A stretch of 64,000 nt of DNA from NCBI RefSeq assembly GCF_000210295.1, contig NC_026743.1:1984001-2048000 (forward strand). The letters are read 5' to 3'. Under the pieces are notes generated by a model. The model worked only from the letters and a program-made list of their open reading frames with translations. It was not told the origin of the DNA and did no database searches. The first letter of the stretch is position 1, and each line of letters starts with the position of its first letter. This stretch comes from Trypanosoma brucei gambiense DAL972 (lineage: Eukaryota > Euglenozoa > Kinetoplastea > Trypanosomatida > Trypanosomatidae). Of the stretch, positions 1 through 8,914 are shown in pieces. The position numbers and the translations under genes are program-made.

Positions 1-1193
1 GTTGCATCGAACTCCTTCGCGATCTTATCAAAGGTTGGAGCGAAATTCTTGCAGTGACCGCACCAAGGGGCAAAGAAAAGGATGAGCATGTCTTTTCCCG
101 ACGTAAGGTGCTTCTGCATTGTTTTTGCCACGATGGTGGTTTTGCCATCAACAGTCTCCACCTCGGGGACAGGGAGGGACTTGATGGTGGGCTCGACACG
201 ACCTGCAGCAAACTCCAGGATGAACTTCTCAAGGGACTCGCGGGTCACAACCTCCGCTGTGGAATGCAAGTAATTGGCGCCCCAGTGGATAGCCAAAAAG
301 GCGGGGTACTTGGCGTCCTCCGGGACACCGAAGTCCCTCCAAACCGGATGTTTCGAAATGTTAACCCAGAGAACTACCATATGGGATCGCATTTTTTTAC
401 CCACTTCTGTGAGGCTTTCTTTCAACTCGATCGAGGCAGTTTCATTAGGCTTGACCATAGCCCATCCTACGGGCCGTTTTATAACTGAGTAGTATTGATA
501 GTTCTCCGGGGTAATTTCACCCCCAAAGGCAACGCGAGAAATTTGAAGGAATTCTGTCAACTTCTCTACTTCCATGGGGCCATCGTAAACCTCCTTTTCG
601 CCTCCCTTCCTGTACACCACAATGGTCTCGGGCTTCTCGTCGGGGAAAAGCTTAGGTTCTGCTTCAAAGAATTTGAGGCTGACTCTGAACGACTGCGCGG
701 CCTCGGCCAGTGTGGTAGAAAGTGAAGTGCTATTGTTGGCTGTCAGGCCAACGCACACTACATCATGCTCCTCCTTTGCCCTTGTCACCTCTTCAGCATT
801 GGACGCTGGCGTCACTGCCGGTCCAACGTTCGCTTTAATGTACTTGATAATATCGTCCTTCGTGCGGGCACCACCGTAGTGCTCCGCCTCCTTGCCATTA
901 CGAAAGAGAATGATTGTTGGGTATCCCCTGATGGAAAAGTTAGCCGCCAATTCAGGTTGTGAGTGACAGTCGACTTCGCCCATAAGTGCATTGTCAATAG
1001 TTTCATTGGCCGCCTTCTCCCACTCTGGTGCGAGCATCTGGCAGTATCCACAGGTGTCAACATAAAACTTCACGAGAAATATTTCACTCTTTGCGATGGT
1101 CTCGTTGAAGTTCTCTTTGGTGAGCTTCAGGGATTCCGCAGTCGACTCGCGCATGGTGGCGAGCGCAAGAGCAACAAGAAAAATAGCGCGCAT
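1..1193 (-). CDS. BS2: Protein disulfide isomerase BS2 (3' end cut by window edge)
   Basis: ER thiol-disulfide oxidoreductase that forms and shuffles disulfides in secretory proteins such as surface glycoproteins. The frame opens with ATG at 1193 and stays open to base 1 (397 codons visible), so the C-terminus with its retention signal is outside. Residues 1-20 are a signal peptide. Two thioredoxin active sites are visible: CGYC at residues 48-51 (the usual site is CGHC) and CGHC at 378-381 within a PWCGHCK context, giving the a-b-b'-a' layout of a classical PDI. The atypical first site is real sequence and may shift its redox behaviour. A minus-strand pyrimidine tract (1252-1271) ends in AG at 1250-1251, giving a 5' UTR of about 56 bases. 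BS2 is a known T. brucei gene originally found as bloodstream-specific. Family is certain; the symbol rests on my recognition of the protein. Confidence 0.93.
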   Translation of the reverse strand, partial: MRAIFLVALALATMRESTAESLKLTKENFNETIAKSEIFLVKFYVDTCGYCQMLAPEWEKAANETIDNALMGEVDCHSQPELAANFSIRGYPTIILFRNGKEAEHYGGARTKDDIIKYIKANVGPAVTPASNAEEVTRAKEEHDVVCVGLTANNSTSLSTTLAEAAQSFRVSLKFFEAEPKLFPDEKPETIVVYRKGGEKEVYDGPMEVEKLTEFLQISRVAFGGEITPENYQYYSVIKRPVGWAMVKPNETASIELKESLTEVGKKMRSHMVVLWVNISKHPVWRDFGVPEDAKYPAFLAIHWGANYLHSTAEVVTRESLEKFILEFAAGRVEPTIKSLPVPEVETVDGKTTIVAKTMQKHLTSGKDMLILFFAPWCGHCKNFAPTFDKIAKEFDA

Positions 1194-1857
1194 CGTGACG
1201 CTTTTTATTAACTTAATAAAAAAAAGTAAACAGTATAACAAACGTTCACCTAGCAAAGAGGAGAAAAGGGGTGCGAAGCAAATTTTGACACGAGAGATCT
1301 TCGGAGCGGCATGCAGTGACAGGAAAGTACGACACCAACGTAATGCCAGCACTCGCGGTGGCACGAAAAAATAAATGTATCACAAGAGTCACTGATCCAG
1401 CAGCATACAACCGCCTGTATTCGCCCCGGATGCCCTGTAAAGGGGACCGTCAGCCAACATCAGGTGCGTGACGACCCCTCAACCCCTCTCATTTTTTGAC
1501 TGAGGAGTAAACTCAGTAGACCCGACTCAACTCAACTGCACCACACTTTCTGTAAACACCTTTAACAAACAGTGAGATGATCAAAACCTGTTGGCACCTG
1601 CTCGAAGTGACGGGGAAGGCTCCAAGAAGTGTGACTCGCGCTCGAAGATCTTCATTTTGTTATCGGTACTGCTACTCTTCACTACATCCCCCTATCCTAT
1701 AGGGTAAAGTTGTGGATCCTATGCTAAGTAAACGACAAGGCTAAAGAAAAAGGTAAATTGCGACAGTTACACACACTTTGCTGCGGAACGCATTCAGGAA
1801 GACCGTTTGCCACACTTCACGCGCGGGATGACCCGCGTACCCTACAACATCACATTT
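1194..1857 (-). other. Intergenic: BS2 leader and 3' UTR of upstream gene
   Basis: 664 bases without a supported gene. It contains the BS2 trans-splice acceptor (AG at 1250-1251 on the minus strand, preceded by a C/T-rich run) and the 3' UTR of the coiled-coil gene. Open frames here on the plus strand are antisense and start from non-ATG codons. I see no RNA gene. Confidence 0.6.
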
Positions 1858-2982
1858 CTACTTAGGTCCCAATGTTGAGGCCAGGGAATCACATAGAGAC
1901 TTCAGTTTTCTGTTCTCGTTCTCTAGTCTGTGTGTTTCATTTTGCTTTGAGCGAACTTGATGTCTAAGGTCTTTAAGTTTAAGAGTATTTTTCTCCATTT
2001 GTGAGCCCACGCTCTCTCGTAGTTCATCTGTTGTGCTCCTTAGTTGAGTTACTTTTTCTTCCAAGTGTCTCAAATACTCACGGAGGTGCTCCCTCTCCTT
2101 CTGAACGTCGGTAGACTGACAGGAAGCCACATTCATCGAAATTGAAGCCGGAGTGCTGGCACTGTCACTCCCTTTCGTATCACACAAACACTCCGTGCTG
2201 CCGAGAGTATCCTGAAGCAGCTGGTTCGCTCTTTTTATATTTTCAAGCTCTTCTTGAAGCAAGTTTCTCTCTTTTTGTATTTTCTCTACCGCATCTAATG
2301 TCGTTTTTTCATGAATATCGCGTAACAGGGCCACATTCTTCTTTGACTCAAGAAGAATTTCATCAGTTCTTTGCTTTTTAAGCTCCATCACACCCATGAT
2401 CTCGCGTTTCTTTCTTAAGCAATGTCCAAACGTCCGCTCACGCTCACGGGACAACTCACGGATTGCCTTAAGCACCTCCCTTGCTCGATTGTCCTCTTCA
2501 TGGGGAACGCACTGAACGCTGTGCTTCAGTGATGCATGCAAATCGTTAAGCATCGAAATTAGCCTCACCAGGGTAACACGTTGCAATGCATTCTTGTTCT
2601 GAGGTTCTCTGCTCAGGTCGTTTATCTGAATTACGAGGTCTTTAACTTGTGCTTCTGCCGCGTTGAGACCTGCGTCCGCTTCAGACAATTCATTCAAGTA
2701 CTCGTCGCGCTCCGAATATTTGGTTGCTTCTTCCTGAAGCACTAGCCGCTCAGTGTGCGCAATTGTATTACTTCGGATCGCTTCTTCAAGACTTTCTTCT
2801 GCTTTTTTCAAACCTTCCTTGCTTTCTCCAATTGAATTCTCTGCATCCGCTATGGAGGAAGACAAAGAGAGTATCACCTGATTGCGCTGCTGCATGACCT
2901 TCTCTTGGATCAGTAAAGCTTCCTCCAGCCCTCTAAGCTGTTCTTTAAGCTCTTCAATGGATTCCCTTTGTTTAGCGTCCAT
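1858..2982 (-). CDS. Coiled-coil protein, uncharacterised
   Basis: 374 residues from an ATG at 2982 to TAG at 1858. The protein is rich in E, K, L, Q and R with long heptad-like runs over most of its length: residues about 3-60, 65-110, 150-260 and 290-365. A less helical Ser/Thr-rich and Cys-containing stretch lies near 262-290. There is no signal peptide, membrane segment or enzymatic motif. Such proteins in trypanosomes are usually cytoskeletal, basal body or flagellar, but nothing here identifies a partner or location. Both neighbours read in the same direction in the leftward polycistron. It is surely a real gene: long ATG-initiated frame, regular composition and sense-strand position in the unit. 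Function unknown. Confidence 0.85.
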   Translation of the reverse strand: MDAKQRESIEELKEQLRGLEEALLIQEKVMQQRNQVILSLSSSIADAENSIGESKEGLKKAEESLEEAIRSNTIAHTERLVLQEEATKYSERDEYLNELSEADAGLNAAEAQVKDLVIQINDLSREPQNKNALQRVTLVRLISMLNDLHASLKHSVQCVPHEEDNRAREVLKAIRELSRERERTFGHCLRKKREIMGVMELKKQRTDEILLESKKNVALLRDIHEKTTLDAVEKIQKERNLLQEELENIKRANQLLQDTLGSTECLCDTKGSDSASTPASISMNVASCQSTDVQKEREHLREYLRHLEEKVTQLRSTTDELRESVGSQMEKNTLKLKDLRHQVRSKQNETHRLENENRKLKSLCDSLASTLGPK

Positions 2983-3215
2983 CTTTGAATCCAGTGGCTC
3001 ACCTCTATGTATTCGTAGGTTAACAATACTTTCCCTTTTTAAACGTTTGTTAGCGCCTACCTTTCATGCAAATTGCGAAGTTCACAACGCAGAGGCGGGA
3101 ATATTTGAAAAGGATGGAAGTTAAAAGAATTGGAGAACGGCATCGCACCAACAGCGGGCCCAAGCGAATAACAAAACGAATTGCGTAACAAAAAACTCAG
3201 CTAACCGCATTTTTA

Positions 3216-4010
3216 TCATGGCTTTCGCTGTAACACGAATGCGTAGTGAACCCCCATAAGGCACCTCCGTTCCGCTATAATTGAGTAGCAGTTGTCCTCT
3301 GCCACCCACCTTCCGTAATCGTGAGTAAGGTTCATTGAGCTGCGCGTCGCAGCACCGAACCAGCGAGTGAGCGAGGCTAACAGCGGCCATCTGGGTTTTC
3401 CAAAGTCCATAAGAAGAACATACCCTCCCTCCTTAACGTAGGCCGCGGCTGAGTTCAACATCTTCCGCGCCCCTTCCCGACCCATGTTCAACAATTCATT
3501 CCGAATCACAACGGTATCGTATTTCCTGAAGTCGGGCATTTCGGTCTCCCTCCGCTCAACAGTGTCAAAAGTTATAGAGCTCCCAGCCCAGTTATAATCA
3601 TTCTTCAACATAAAACCCAAAGTCAGAGCCCGCCGCCTTTCAGTTTGCTCCTCTTCAGAAAGCGACAAGTCGGTTTTGTATTCGTCGTCATCAACCCTTT
3701 CCTTTACAATAAATTCGACACGAACAGCATTTGACATCTCGTAATATCTCACATCCCTTGCGTCTGCCACCTTTGGAGTGAGATCAAGCACTCGGCCTCT
3801 GCAATACTTCCGGTACATCCATGACACCGAACGATACATACACCATTGGGGTATCAAACTCAAGCCCCAAATCACTGCAGAGCCAGTGATAAATGTCACT
3901 AGAAAAAGATTCCGCCCTTGAACTATCTTCAAGTATTTATCCTGTGGTATTTGAGTAGGTTCGTACCATTGTGCATCAGCACCATGTACACTGACAACCT
4001 TCCCCTGCAT
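3216..4010 (-). CDS. OMS1-like methyltransferase-fold protein, membrane-anchored
   Basis: 264 residues from ATG at 4010; the frame extends nine codons further only to a TTG, which is unlikely to be used. An N-terminal hydrophobic segment (about residues 33-54) could anchor it in a membrane. A class I methyltransferase-like core follows: a motif-I-like strand VLDLTPKVADARDVRYYE near 79-96, then the YDTVVIRNELLNMG strand and helix, the KEGGYVLLMDFGK strand, and a C-terminal tail. The order resembles yeast Oms1, a mitochondrial inner-membrane protein with a methyltransferase-like domain. The Gly-rich SAM-binding loop expected in motif I is missing, so activity is doubtful. Mitochondrial location is inferred from the family only. 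Neighbours read in the same direction. Confidence 0.7.
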   Translation of the reverse strand: MQGKVVSVHGADAQWYEPTQIPQDKYLKIVQGRNLFLVTFITGSAVIWGLSLIPQWCMYRSVSWMYRKYCRGRVLDLTPKVADARDVRYYEMSNAVRVEFIVKERVDDDEYKTDLSLSEEEQTERRRALTLGFMLKNDYNWAGSSITFDTVERRETEMPDFRKYDTVVIRNELLNMGREGARKMLNSAAAYVKEGGYVLLMDFGKPRWPLLASLTRWFGAATRSSMNLTHDYGRWVAEDNCYSIIAERRCLMGVHYAFVLQRKP

Positions 4011-4232
4011 GCCGTTGAAAGCACTGGTGGCGCACAAAGGTGTTGTTAAGTCATGGATTTCTGTACAAGAGCTCGTACAACAGCAAGGAACGCCTCTTCA
4101 AAGTGCGCAAAACAACAACAACAACAATGATAATATTAATAATAATAACGGTGGAGACACTACAGTCTCGCAAACAATAAACGCAAGTCTACACTAAGCA
4201 ATAACGAGATACCCAACACGCTACTGGTTGCC

Positions 4233-4799
4233 TCACCTGTAAAAGGAGAGCACGAACCTCCAGTACCATATCGTCAACGGGTCCAACGGCAGTCCATCAA
4301 ACCACTTTATTTTCACGAACGGCAACCAGTGCGGACCACTTGCACAACTAGAAGTTAGGCACAGCAACCACCTGATTGTTTTGTCAAGTGTAACAAAGTC
4401 AAAAATTTCACCAATTAATGAACGATCCATTAAGGAGAATTCTCCCAACAAATGTTGCGCACCCGTCTTCTCCCTCAGCTGGCCATCTAAAGAGCGAACG
4501 TCGTTAAGAAAACCTGCACAAGGCCGCCTTTCCTGAAAGGACCACGATAACTCAGCCATGTAAAGAAACCCAACAACGGAGCTTGCTAATCTCTGGGAAG
4601 CCCGTACCGCCATTCCAAGTCCGAAGTAGCCGCACGAAGCACCGATCAATGCGAAATAAACCCCGAGGGGGTTGAATACACCATTAATAGTACGGCATAT
4701 AACGGCGCGCTCTCCTATATTTGGTGTGTAGCCTTCTCTTTCTATTTGTTTTAACAAACAAAGAAACGCATCCTCTTCAGGCAAAGATGACTGACGCAT
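4233..4799 (-). CDS. Hypothetical small membrane protein
   Basis: 188 residues, ATG at 4799 and TGA at 4233. I do not recognise a family. A Gly-rich hydrophobic stretch (about residues 42-66, with GVYFALIGASCGYFGLGMAV) looks like one transmembrane helix, and a second, weaker one may follow at 70-90. The C-terminal third is Trp- and Leu-rich (near 140-188) and could be membrane-associated. There is no signal peptide at the extreme N-terminus, which is acidic and helical. The frame lies on the coding strand of the polycistron, between two genes at normal spacing, so I treat it as real. A mitochondrial or ER membrane protein would be a reasonable guess, but nothing in the sequence decides it. 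Confidence 0.65.
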   Translation of the reverse strand: MRQSSLPEEDAFLCLLKQIEREGYTPNIGERAVICRTINGVFNPLGVYFALIGASCGYFGLGMAVRASQRLASSVVGFLYMAELSWSFQERRPCAGFLNDVRSLDGQLREKTGAQHLLGEFSLMDRSLIGEIFDFVTLDKTIRWLLCLTSSCASGPHWLPFVKIKWFDGLPLDPLTIWYWRFVLSFYR

Positions 4800-5006
4800 A
4801 CCATCTAAATAATACTGGTCGGTGTATCAAGCATATAAAACAGAAAAAAGAAAAAAACAGTATAAAAGTAGGACAAAACTAGGATTTACAACTCACACAA
4901 CTAACTCCAAGCAAGGATTTTTTTCCTCTCCACCAAAAAAGTATTAAAAATATAGGGAATCCTCAGATGATTGACAAAAAATTTATAACTTAAGTGATTG
5001 CTTTAC
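4800..5006 (-). other. Intergenic, A/T-rich
   Basis: About 200 bases, strongly A-rich on the plus strand (T-rich in the sense of transcription). It serves as the 3' UTR of eIF3c and the leader of the 188-residue membrane protein. No gene seen. Confidence 0.5.
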
Positions 5007-6115
5007 TTACTGCCCTCCTCTAGCACGACCACGCCCCCGGCCGCGCCCGTAGTCTGCTGCGCCACGGAAATCGCCGCCACCTCCGCGTCCAAAACCTCGT
5101 CCCCCACGCATATACCCCTGGCCCCGTCCTCCACGGAAATCGTTGCCATGCCCGCCCTTCTCGCAGTAGTGGGCAATATTTTCCACACTTCTCGCAGTAG
5201 CCTCCACCAGGTACTGCAGGCGTGAAATGTTGCTTCTATCCACGTGAAGGTACTGATCATCTCTGTCCCACACAGCAATGAGGGGGGTGTTATTTTCTGA
5301 TATAATACCGTTAATGACATGCTTAACTGTGCTCTCAGTTATATCAAACTTCTTGGCCATAATCTCCACGGATATCGTCGCAAAGCTGCGCCTGCTGTTG
5401 TAACAGAATATCTGTAGGGCTGCTTCCTTCAAACGTTGTAGAAATGTGTCTCGTGCCTCAGTACCTCTCGGCATGTTATCCCAGACCTTCATGTTTTTGA
5501 TAACTTCACTTGAGCGCGCATAATCACCCAGCTTCAAGGCAGTGTAAGCAGCTGTTATTTGCTCTCTGAACTCGATAGGCTCGCCCAGGAGTGGCTGAAA
5601 CTGCATCTGATTTATTACACGGTAGAAATAGCGGTGATGGTGTGTAACCTCGTAGGGTTTTTTTGCTTCGTCCACTGTGCCGACTACAAGCGTTGAAAGC
5701 ATCGTTGCAAGCTCCAGCTGACTATAAGGGATGTGGGCGTGTGGAGGCAGTAGTAAATCACGGTACCTCAACTCCTCATCCCCCTTCTCATCTTTTAAAT
5801 TCGGCAGCTTTTGGCCTATCAATACCTCAGGACCTTCCCACGAATTCCATAAAGGACTCAGGAGCTCATACGCTTGCATGATGTCACCCATAATGAAGGA
5901 TGCCAAACCCAGTTGTGCGACAGCTCTGTTATAGAGGACAGAATTATGGTTGGAGTTGCACAGCTTCTCTGCCCCACCAGAGCGTCGTATGAGATCTCGT
6001 CCCTCCCGGTACTTCCCTTCTAGTCCCATTTGGTAAACCAAATGAAGCAGAGCAAGTGATTTGGACTCGTCATCACCGATGAGGAGGAGTTGCTCGTAGA
6101 GCGATCGCACTGTCT
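5007..6115 (-). CDS. EIF3C: Translation initiation factor eIF3 subunit c, C-terminal half
   Basis: eIF3c is a core PCI subunit of the eIF3 complex, which joins the 40S subunit, eIF1/eIF5 and mRNA at initiation. About 369 codons are visible, from the N gap to TAA at 5007. They hold a helical-repeat region (KSLALLHLVYQMGLEGKYRE and onward), a PCI/winged-helix end (SFATISVEIMAKKFDITEST then VKHVINGII), and a Gly/Arg-rich RGG tail of about 55 residues. RGG tails bind RNA and are common substrates of arginine methyltransferases. The N-terminal half is missing because of the 100-N gap, not because the gene is broken: eIF3c proteins are usually about 700-900 residues. An open frame can be drawn through the Ns to an ATG at 6338, but that is an artefact because the gap length is arbitrary. 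Confidence 0.88.
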
Positions 6116-6215
6116 NNNNNNNNNNNNNNNNNNNNNNNNNNNNNNNNNNNNNNNNNNNNNNNNNNNNNNNNNNNNNNNNNNNNNNNNNNNNNNNNNNNNN
6201 NNNNNNNNNNNNNNN
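6116..6215. other. Assembly gap (100 Ns) inside eIF3c
   Basis: Exactly 100 Ns, the conventional size for a gap of unknown length. The visible gene breaks at its left edge and a probable splice acceptor sits at its right edge, so the true missing sequence is likely about 1 kb or more. Confidence 0.99.
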
Positions 6216-6538
6216 GATACCTGCGGTGTACATGCGGATGAGAAAAGGAGGTGAGAACAAAAAGAACAATTGAGGAAAATAATGTATCCGCGCATGATAA
6301 GCGGGGGCTTGCTCAACCACCGGAGCGAGGTTAGCCACAACGATACTTAACGCATGTTGATATTAAAAAAGGAGACAGAAAACAAGTAAGCGAATAATCT
6401 GTTGAGAGAATATGCTCCCGTGTTTTTTTTTTTCAATTTGGCTTCCTCTCAGCTTCAATGATGGTGTCGACTCCCATAGTCCAAGCATCTTCAACTTGCA
6501 AAAGGTTAGTCATAAGAATATGGTCACTTACGGTAATC
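6216..6538 (-). promoter_or_regulatory. Probable eIF3c trans-splice acceptor and upstream intergenic
   Basis: On the minus strand a long C/T-rich run (roughly 6235-6295) leads to CCGCAG, with the AG at 6221-6222, only six bases from the gap. This is the pattern of a spliced-leader acceptor. It implies that the eIF3c leader and start codon lie in the gap. The rest (6300-6538) carries a T12 run on the plus strand and the 3' UTR of the short gene upstream. Confidence 0.5.
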
Positions 6539-6832
6539 TCAGTCATCAACTTCAGTTTCAAAAGGCCTTCCAGCTGCAGCGGTACGAATATCTCTGCTGA
6601 TCCTGAGGCCCCTGGCACTCTCGCCATGCGTGTGTGTTGTCACTGCGACACCCGCGCTACATACAGCACCTGCTCCGCATGAGGGCTGTGACGTAGCCAT
6701 AAAGCGTAACGAGTGTGCGAGCTTGTCGAGAAAGGCGCATAGTTTTGCAAGTATGATGTCCGTTCTCTCAACTGCGGCCCAGTTTTTCTCCTGCATGTCC
6801 TGAATCTCTTTCAACATTTCATCAAGATGCAT
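6539..6832 (-). CDS. Short hypothetical protein (97 aa)
   Basis: ATG at 6832, stop at 6539. The frame continues upstream to a TTG at 6871, but that part is a pyrimidine tract ending in CGCAG six bases before the ATG, so I place the start at the ATG. Residues 1-44 are amphipathic and helical (MHLDEMLKEIQDMQEKNWAA and onward, with regular Leu/Ile spacing), suggesting a short coiled coil. The remainder is Ala/Gly/Thr-rich and looks disordered. The family is unknown. The stop codon of the upstream RRM gene lies only 43 bases before this ATG, which is tight for separate polyadenylation and splicing. It could be a genuine small gene or chance coding within the RRM gene's 3' UTR. Confidence 0.42.
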   Translation of the reverse strand: MHLDEMLKEIQDMQEKNWAAVERTDIILAKLCAFLDKLAHSLRFMATSQPSCGAGAVCSAGVAVTTHTHGESARGLRISRDIRTAAAGRPFETEVDD

Positions 6833-6875
6833 TGTGAGCTGCGGGTGAAAGAACAGGGGAAACGGTAACAAAAAA

Positions 6876-7367
6876 TTAAAGGCGTCTAAGAAAAAGCACA
6901 GTTATTGGCTTACCATTATAACCAATCTGTCCGTCAAACATCCTTTTTATTTTGGTGGAAATATGCTCATTAGCAAACGAAACAACGGCCGCATTCGCAC
7001 CAACAATCTGATGCTGCTCAACGCCTTTGACATGTCTCAAATTTAACTCAACCCATAAAGAAGTGGCCCCGCGTATAATGACGAACCGGGATGGTCTGTG
7101 CGTCACACTGCACCCTGGTACCTCAGAAACAGGAGGCACAGTAATGCTCACTCGTATCGTTTCACCAAATAGTAAAAACCCGTTCATTTTTATGTAAGCC
7201 TCTTGAGCAGACACAGATTCCGCGTAAGTCACCAGTGCCTCACCTACGTCGACATCCAAGAGAACGTCATACAACGACCCGAGTTCCCCAAAGCAGCGTA
7301 GGAGTGCTAATCTGCAAAACTCTACACCAAATGTAAACTTTAAACCCTGAACGCGAAGCGCCTCCAT
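6876..7367 (-). CDS. RNA-binding protein with two RRM-like domains
   Basis: 163 residues from ATG at 7367; an upstream in-frame TTG at 7391 is ignored. The first half (about residues 5-73) follows the RRM pattern: beta strand, helix with FCRLALLRCFGELGSL, then strand-helix-strand with GEALVTYAESVSAQEAYIKM and GFLLFGETIRVSI. The second half (about 92-163) repeats it, with SRFVIIRGA, GANAAVVSFANEHISTKIKR and NGKPITVLF. The aromatic RNP1/RNP2 residues are poorly conserved, so RNA binding may be weak or one domain may bind protein instead. Trypanosomes rely on RRM proteins for mRNA stability and translation control, but no specific target can be inferred. It has no RS or RGG tail. Confidence 0.65.
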   Translation of the reverse strand: MEALRVQGLKFTFGVEFCRLALLRCFGELGSLYDVLLDVDVGEALVTYAESVSAQEAYIKMNGFLLFGETIRVSITVPPVSEVPGCSVTHRPSRFVIIRGATSLWVELNLRHVKGVEQHQIVGANAAVVSFANEHISTKIKRMFDGQIGYNGKPITVLFLRRL

Positions 7368-7623
7368 CACTCCCCCATCAAGGCATAACAATGGAAAAGT
7401 GGTTTAATCTAAAGTAATACCAACAAATAGGCAGCAAAGCAAGAGGTGAAAGTTAATACAGCAGTTCCAGCACAAATACATAATATATCAACAACTAAAC
7501 CAGTAACATTAACAGATAATTTATGGTCATAAACATATGATTAGCAGTCGGTTAGCGTAATTACGTTTAATATGTTAGAAGATGATATGCAAAGTAAGAA
7601 ACAGGTGAAAAACACTGGTTACG

Positions 7624-8475
7624 TTATGATAGCGGCACCCACAGTAACAATTTGTTGTTGAGTCTTTTTGTTTTTTCTGATTCGTTGATAGCTGATTGGG
7701 GGACAGTTATGAAAGTTGTGCCATCAGGGGCGGAAAAGACGACTCGAAGATGATGAAGGGCAAGGGCAGTGTCTTCAATGTTTATCGCCGATTTCGATGA
7801 AATTGTACGTAGTGTTAGGGGTAGTTGTTCCTTATGTATTGCAAACATGGCTCTTAACAATTCCTCACGCCATATTCTGGAGAATATACGCTTTCCTCCG
7901 GTGCTTAACGGTCTTTCAGGTGTTCCAGCTATTCCCTCAATCTTAGCCATTTCATACGATAATTCTACAAGAAGTGAACCATAACCCTTTGATCGGTACG
8001 GTGGCAACACCATTAGGCACGAAAGTGTGTTTGTGCAAGATAGTGTTTTTCTCCATTCCTTGCTGAAGTATCCTGCAAAATGATAACCATAATCATCTAA
8101 TTCAAAAATAACTATGAATGCGAAAAAATGTAGGTCATCTAAAGTAGTTTTTTCATCCAAAAAGAATTTGGATAGATAGGCAATCCTCCTTGTGAAGGAA
8201 CTACAGACCGCTTTCCGCCCGTCGATCTCCATAATGACGCACTTCCGTTCGTCGCATCGATATATTTCATCACCAGGAATCCAGTAGCGATAAGTACATA
8301 TTTCAGCGTGCTTAATGAGGTCAGGCAGCGAGGAGAACTGCGAAAGACAAGCTTCACATAAGAAAATTTTTTCAGCGTCCTTTATAGCTTGTTGGACGAA
8401 ACCTGTAACAGAATGTGCCTGATATTCCCGAAACAGCGTTTTGATGACGGTGTCTCCCGACCTCTGTCGTTTCAT
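7624..8475 (-). CDS. HAT3: MYST-family histone acetyltransferase HAT3
   Basis: Transfers acetyl from acetyl-CoA to lysines of nuclear substrates; T. brucei HAT3 is reported to act on the histone H4 tail. 283 residues, ATG at 8475. A MYST zinc finger is visible near residues 39-60 (C-x2-C, then H-x4-C: LCEACLSQFSSLPDLIKHAE followed by IC). The acetyl-CoA loop RSKGYG follows the PPYR strand, and the conserved MYST cysteine sits in LSCLMVLPPYR just before it. The C-terminus is the short helical MYST end. There is no chromodomain or other N-terminal extension, in line with a compact member. It lies close to a divergent strand-switch region, though position alone says nothing about its target. The family is certain; the HAT3 assignment comes from length and locus memory. 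Confidence 0.9.
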   Translation of the reverse strand: MKRQRSGDTVIKTLFREYQAHSVTGFVQQAIKDAEKIFLCEACLSQFSSLPDLIKHAEICTYRYWIPGDEIYRCDERKCVIMEIDGRKAVCSSFTRRIAYLSKFFLDEKTTLDDLHFFAFIVIFELDDYGYHFAGYFSKEWRKTLSCTNTLSCLMVLPPYRSKGYGSLLVELSYEMAKIEGIAGTPERPLSTGGKRIFSRIWREELLRAMFAIHKEQLPLTLRTISSKSAINIEDTALALHHLRVVFSAPDGTTFITVPQSAINESEKTKRLNNKLLLWVPLS

Positions 8476-8914
8476 TCCACCTATACGGAAGGGAATTAAT
8501 CAGAGATGATAAAGGGTAAGGGGGGAAAATATACTCGTGCAATGTGTAAAATATTCACCAAATTAAAGTACAATGGGCTAAGGCAAATCAGGAAAAACAT
8601 TCACGTTAGCGCCCTAGAAAACAGAAATAAAAATACCTAGCCCAAACAATACCCTTCACTACGCACCTATTCCACCTCGGTATCCTAATAAATCGATAGC
8701 ATGTATATACTTAGAGGATGCACAAACCAACCAGCATAACACAGATGCCTGCGAGGAAAAAATAATAACAATAATCGTTACATCGCCTCCTATTCTTCAT
8801 ATATACATATGTTATATATAATAGACTGTGTTTGAACGCAAAAAATAGACTGCTGTAACACTCCTACGAACCATACCATTAATCCCTGTTTCTTTTTTCC
8901 CTTCTACTGGGGTA
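8476..8914 (-). other. Intergenic, A/T-rich
   Basis: 439 bases with no supported gene. It includes an AT-alternating stretch near 8795-8825 (ATATATACATATG then TTATATATAATAG) that could be a 3' UTR element of COXIX, and the leader of HAT3. I see no RNA gene or conserved motif. Confidence 0.55.

Noticed and set aside
6838..6912. Possible cis-intron (GGTAAG near 6910 to CAG near 6838) joining the RRM gene to the short ORF
   Set aside because: Splicing these sites gives an immediate stop, and the RRM coding sense continues naturally through the GTAAG to complete its last beta strand. Only two cis-spliced genes are established in T. brucei.
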